From the NCBI RefSeq assembly GCF_030936135.1, contig NC_082594.1, forward strand, positions 130,548,668 to 130,612,667: a DNA stretch of 64,000 nt, given 5' to 3'. This stretch comes from Gavia stellata (Eukaryota > Chordata > Aves > Gaviiformes > Gaviidae). A model generated the notes under the pieces. It was not told the origin of the DNA. It made no database searches and was given only the letters and a program-made list of their open reading frames with translations. Made by a program: the position numbers and the translations under genes. Positions 63,013 through 64,000 of this stretch are shown one piece after another (position 1 is the stretch's first letter; each line of letters begins with the position of its first letter).

Positions 63013-64000
63013 GTAAACACCTAGCGTGCTCAACTCCACCACAGCACTGTTGCTCCGGTTTTGCGGGTACCATGAAGAGCGCTTGGCTTAGGAAGAACCA
63101 AATTCTGTTTCTGCTACAGGTGGAAGTATAACAGTGAGTGATGGAAGTAAAAGTTATACAATAAAGCCACTTTTCATTAACCAGCTGTTTTCCAGGACTT
63201 TACTGGAAGTTTTTATTCTGTATTTTGACAAAATAAGACAAATTTTAATTATTTCTGGATGTCTTTTGGTACTACAGAAAGGACATGAGGACAAAGTGAT
63301 GATTCAACTTTCACTGAGGCTAAAATTCACTCTTTTGATTAGCACAACCTTTATTTTTTTAACCTACAGTGAACCAAAAGTATTATTGCAAGTAATTCTA
63401 GATTCTAATAGGAAATTAATATACACCGCCGGTCAAGTTCGTATCGGATTGCTGAGATAAAGGTGCCAGTTAAATGTCAGCTGATAACAGTAACTGTTGT
63501 CTTTAGTGGAAATAATACTTACAGTATGTGAAAATGTAGCCAATGGAATTACAAACCTTACTCAAGTTGATAATTTCAGGTTGTGCTAGATCATATTTTA
63601 TCTTCTTAAGTAGAGAATTATTGATGTAAATTGATAACAGTAAAACATCACTAGTCAGGCTGCTTTAGTTTCTTTTTAGTTTTGTTTTAAACAAGAAAAC
63701 TATTTCCATATTTCAATGTACACTATTAGCCTTTTAACATAAAGCTCCTCTGCTATTCCCTGGTATCTGACCAATTTTCCATGCTCCTTCTTTAAAAATG
63801 TTACCAATAAAGTCATTAAATGTTGTTCCTGGTACTTGTGTGTGTGGACGTCCTGGTATTTCTTTTATAAAAAGTCATAAAGCTACATAATTGTTTATAT
63901 GTTTTAGAATCAAGAATGTATTTGTTTAGACTAAGTGGGATGGTTTTATTCAAGTCCTGTAGGAGTTGAAATGAAAATGACAAATGACAAACGTTTGTTT
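63013..64000 (+). other. CTC1 intron 4 (partial)
   Basis: AT-rich. I looked for the next CTC1 exon and found no convincing one; the 108-codon open frame at 63134-63460 does not resemble CTC1. Confidence 0.6.

Noticed and set aside
63134-63460. 108-codon plus-strand open frame after CTC1 exon 4
   Set aside because: Hydrophobic, AT-driven sequence without resemblance to the CTC1 continuation and without clear acceptor and donor framing.

Overview
This is a vertebrate nuclear genomic window, almost certainly from a bird. The evidence is interrupted genes with GT-AG introns, CpG-rich promoters, and several CR1 LINE copies carrying the typical avian 3' end. There are no bacterial or organellar features. 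I assembled four protein-coding genes by hand from exon-sized matches to known vertebrate families. Every exon join keeps the reading frame, and every intron I could delimit has GT-AG ends.

Layout: (1) 3295-20359, minus strand: the 5' part of POLQ (DNA polymerase theta). Nine coding exons cover about 508 residues, including most of the helicase-like ATPase domain; the gene continues off the left edge. (2) 22602-37407, minus strand: complete METTL16 (RNA m6A methyltransferase), nine coding exons, 559 residues. (3) 40147-56686, minus strand: complete TNFRSF1A (TNF receptor 1), ten coding exons, 428 residues. Its 13-codon first exon lies 9.7 kb upstream of exon 2 in its own CpG island. (4) 58910-63012 and beyond, plus strand: the 5' part of CTC1 (CST telomere complex), four coding exons, about 204 residues; the gene runs off the right edge.

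TNFRSF1A, METTL16 and POLQ lie head-to-tail on the minus strand with intergenic gaps of about 2.7 and 2.2 kb. CTC1 is divergent from TNFRSF1A across about 2.2 kb. Each gene start sits in a CpG-rich, GC-rich block (about 19.73-20.64, 37.0-37.65, 55.86-56.9 and 58.5-59.4 kb). The genes are not an evident functional unit. POLQ (end joining) and CTC1 (telomere replication) both act in genome maintenance, METTL16 in RNA modification and SAM homeostasis, and TNFRSF1A in inflammatory signalling. From memory, their human counterparts map to 3q, 17p13.3, 12p13 and 17p13.1, so the arrangement itself is notable.

Repeats include a recent CR1 with an open reverse-transcriptase end (44.08-45.13 kb), a short CR1 3' end (35.05 kb), an older broken CR1 (49.57-50.60 kb), a much older CR1 relic (about 53.76-54.41 kb), a 131-nt pure homopurine tract beside the first POLQ splice donor, and a cluster of nested inverted repeats in a METTL16 intron. 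I saw no tRNA, rRNA, CRISPR or clearly new gene system. The most distinctive observations are the gene order, the CTC1 leader (RFX X-box overlapping a four-codon upstream ORF) and the repeat structures.
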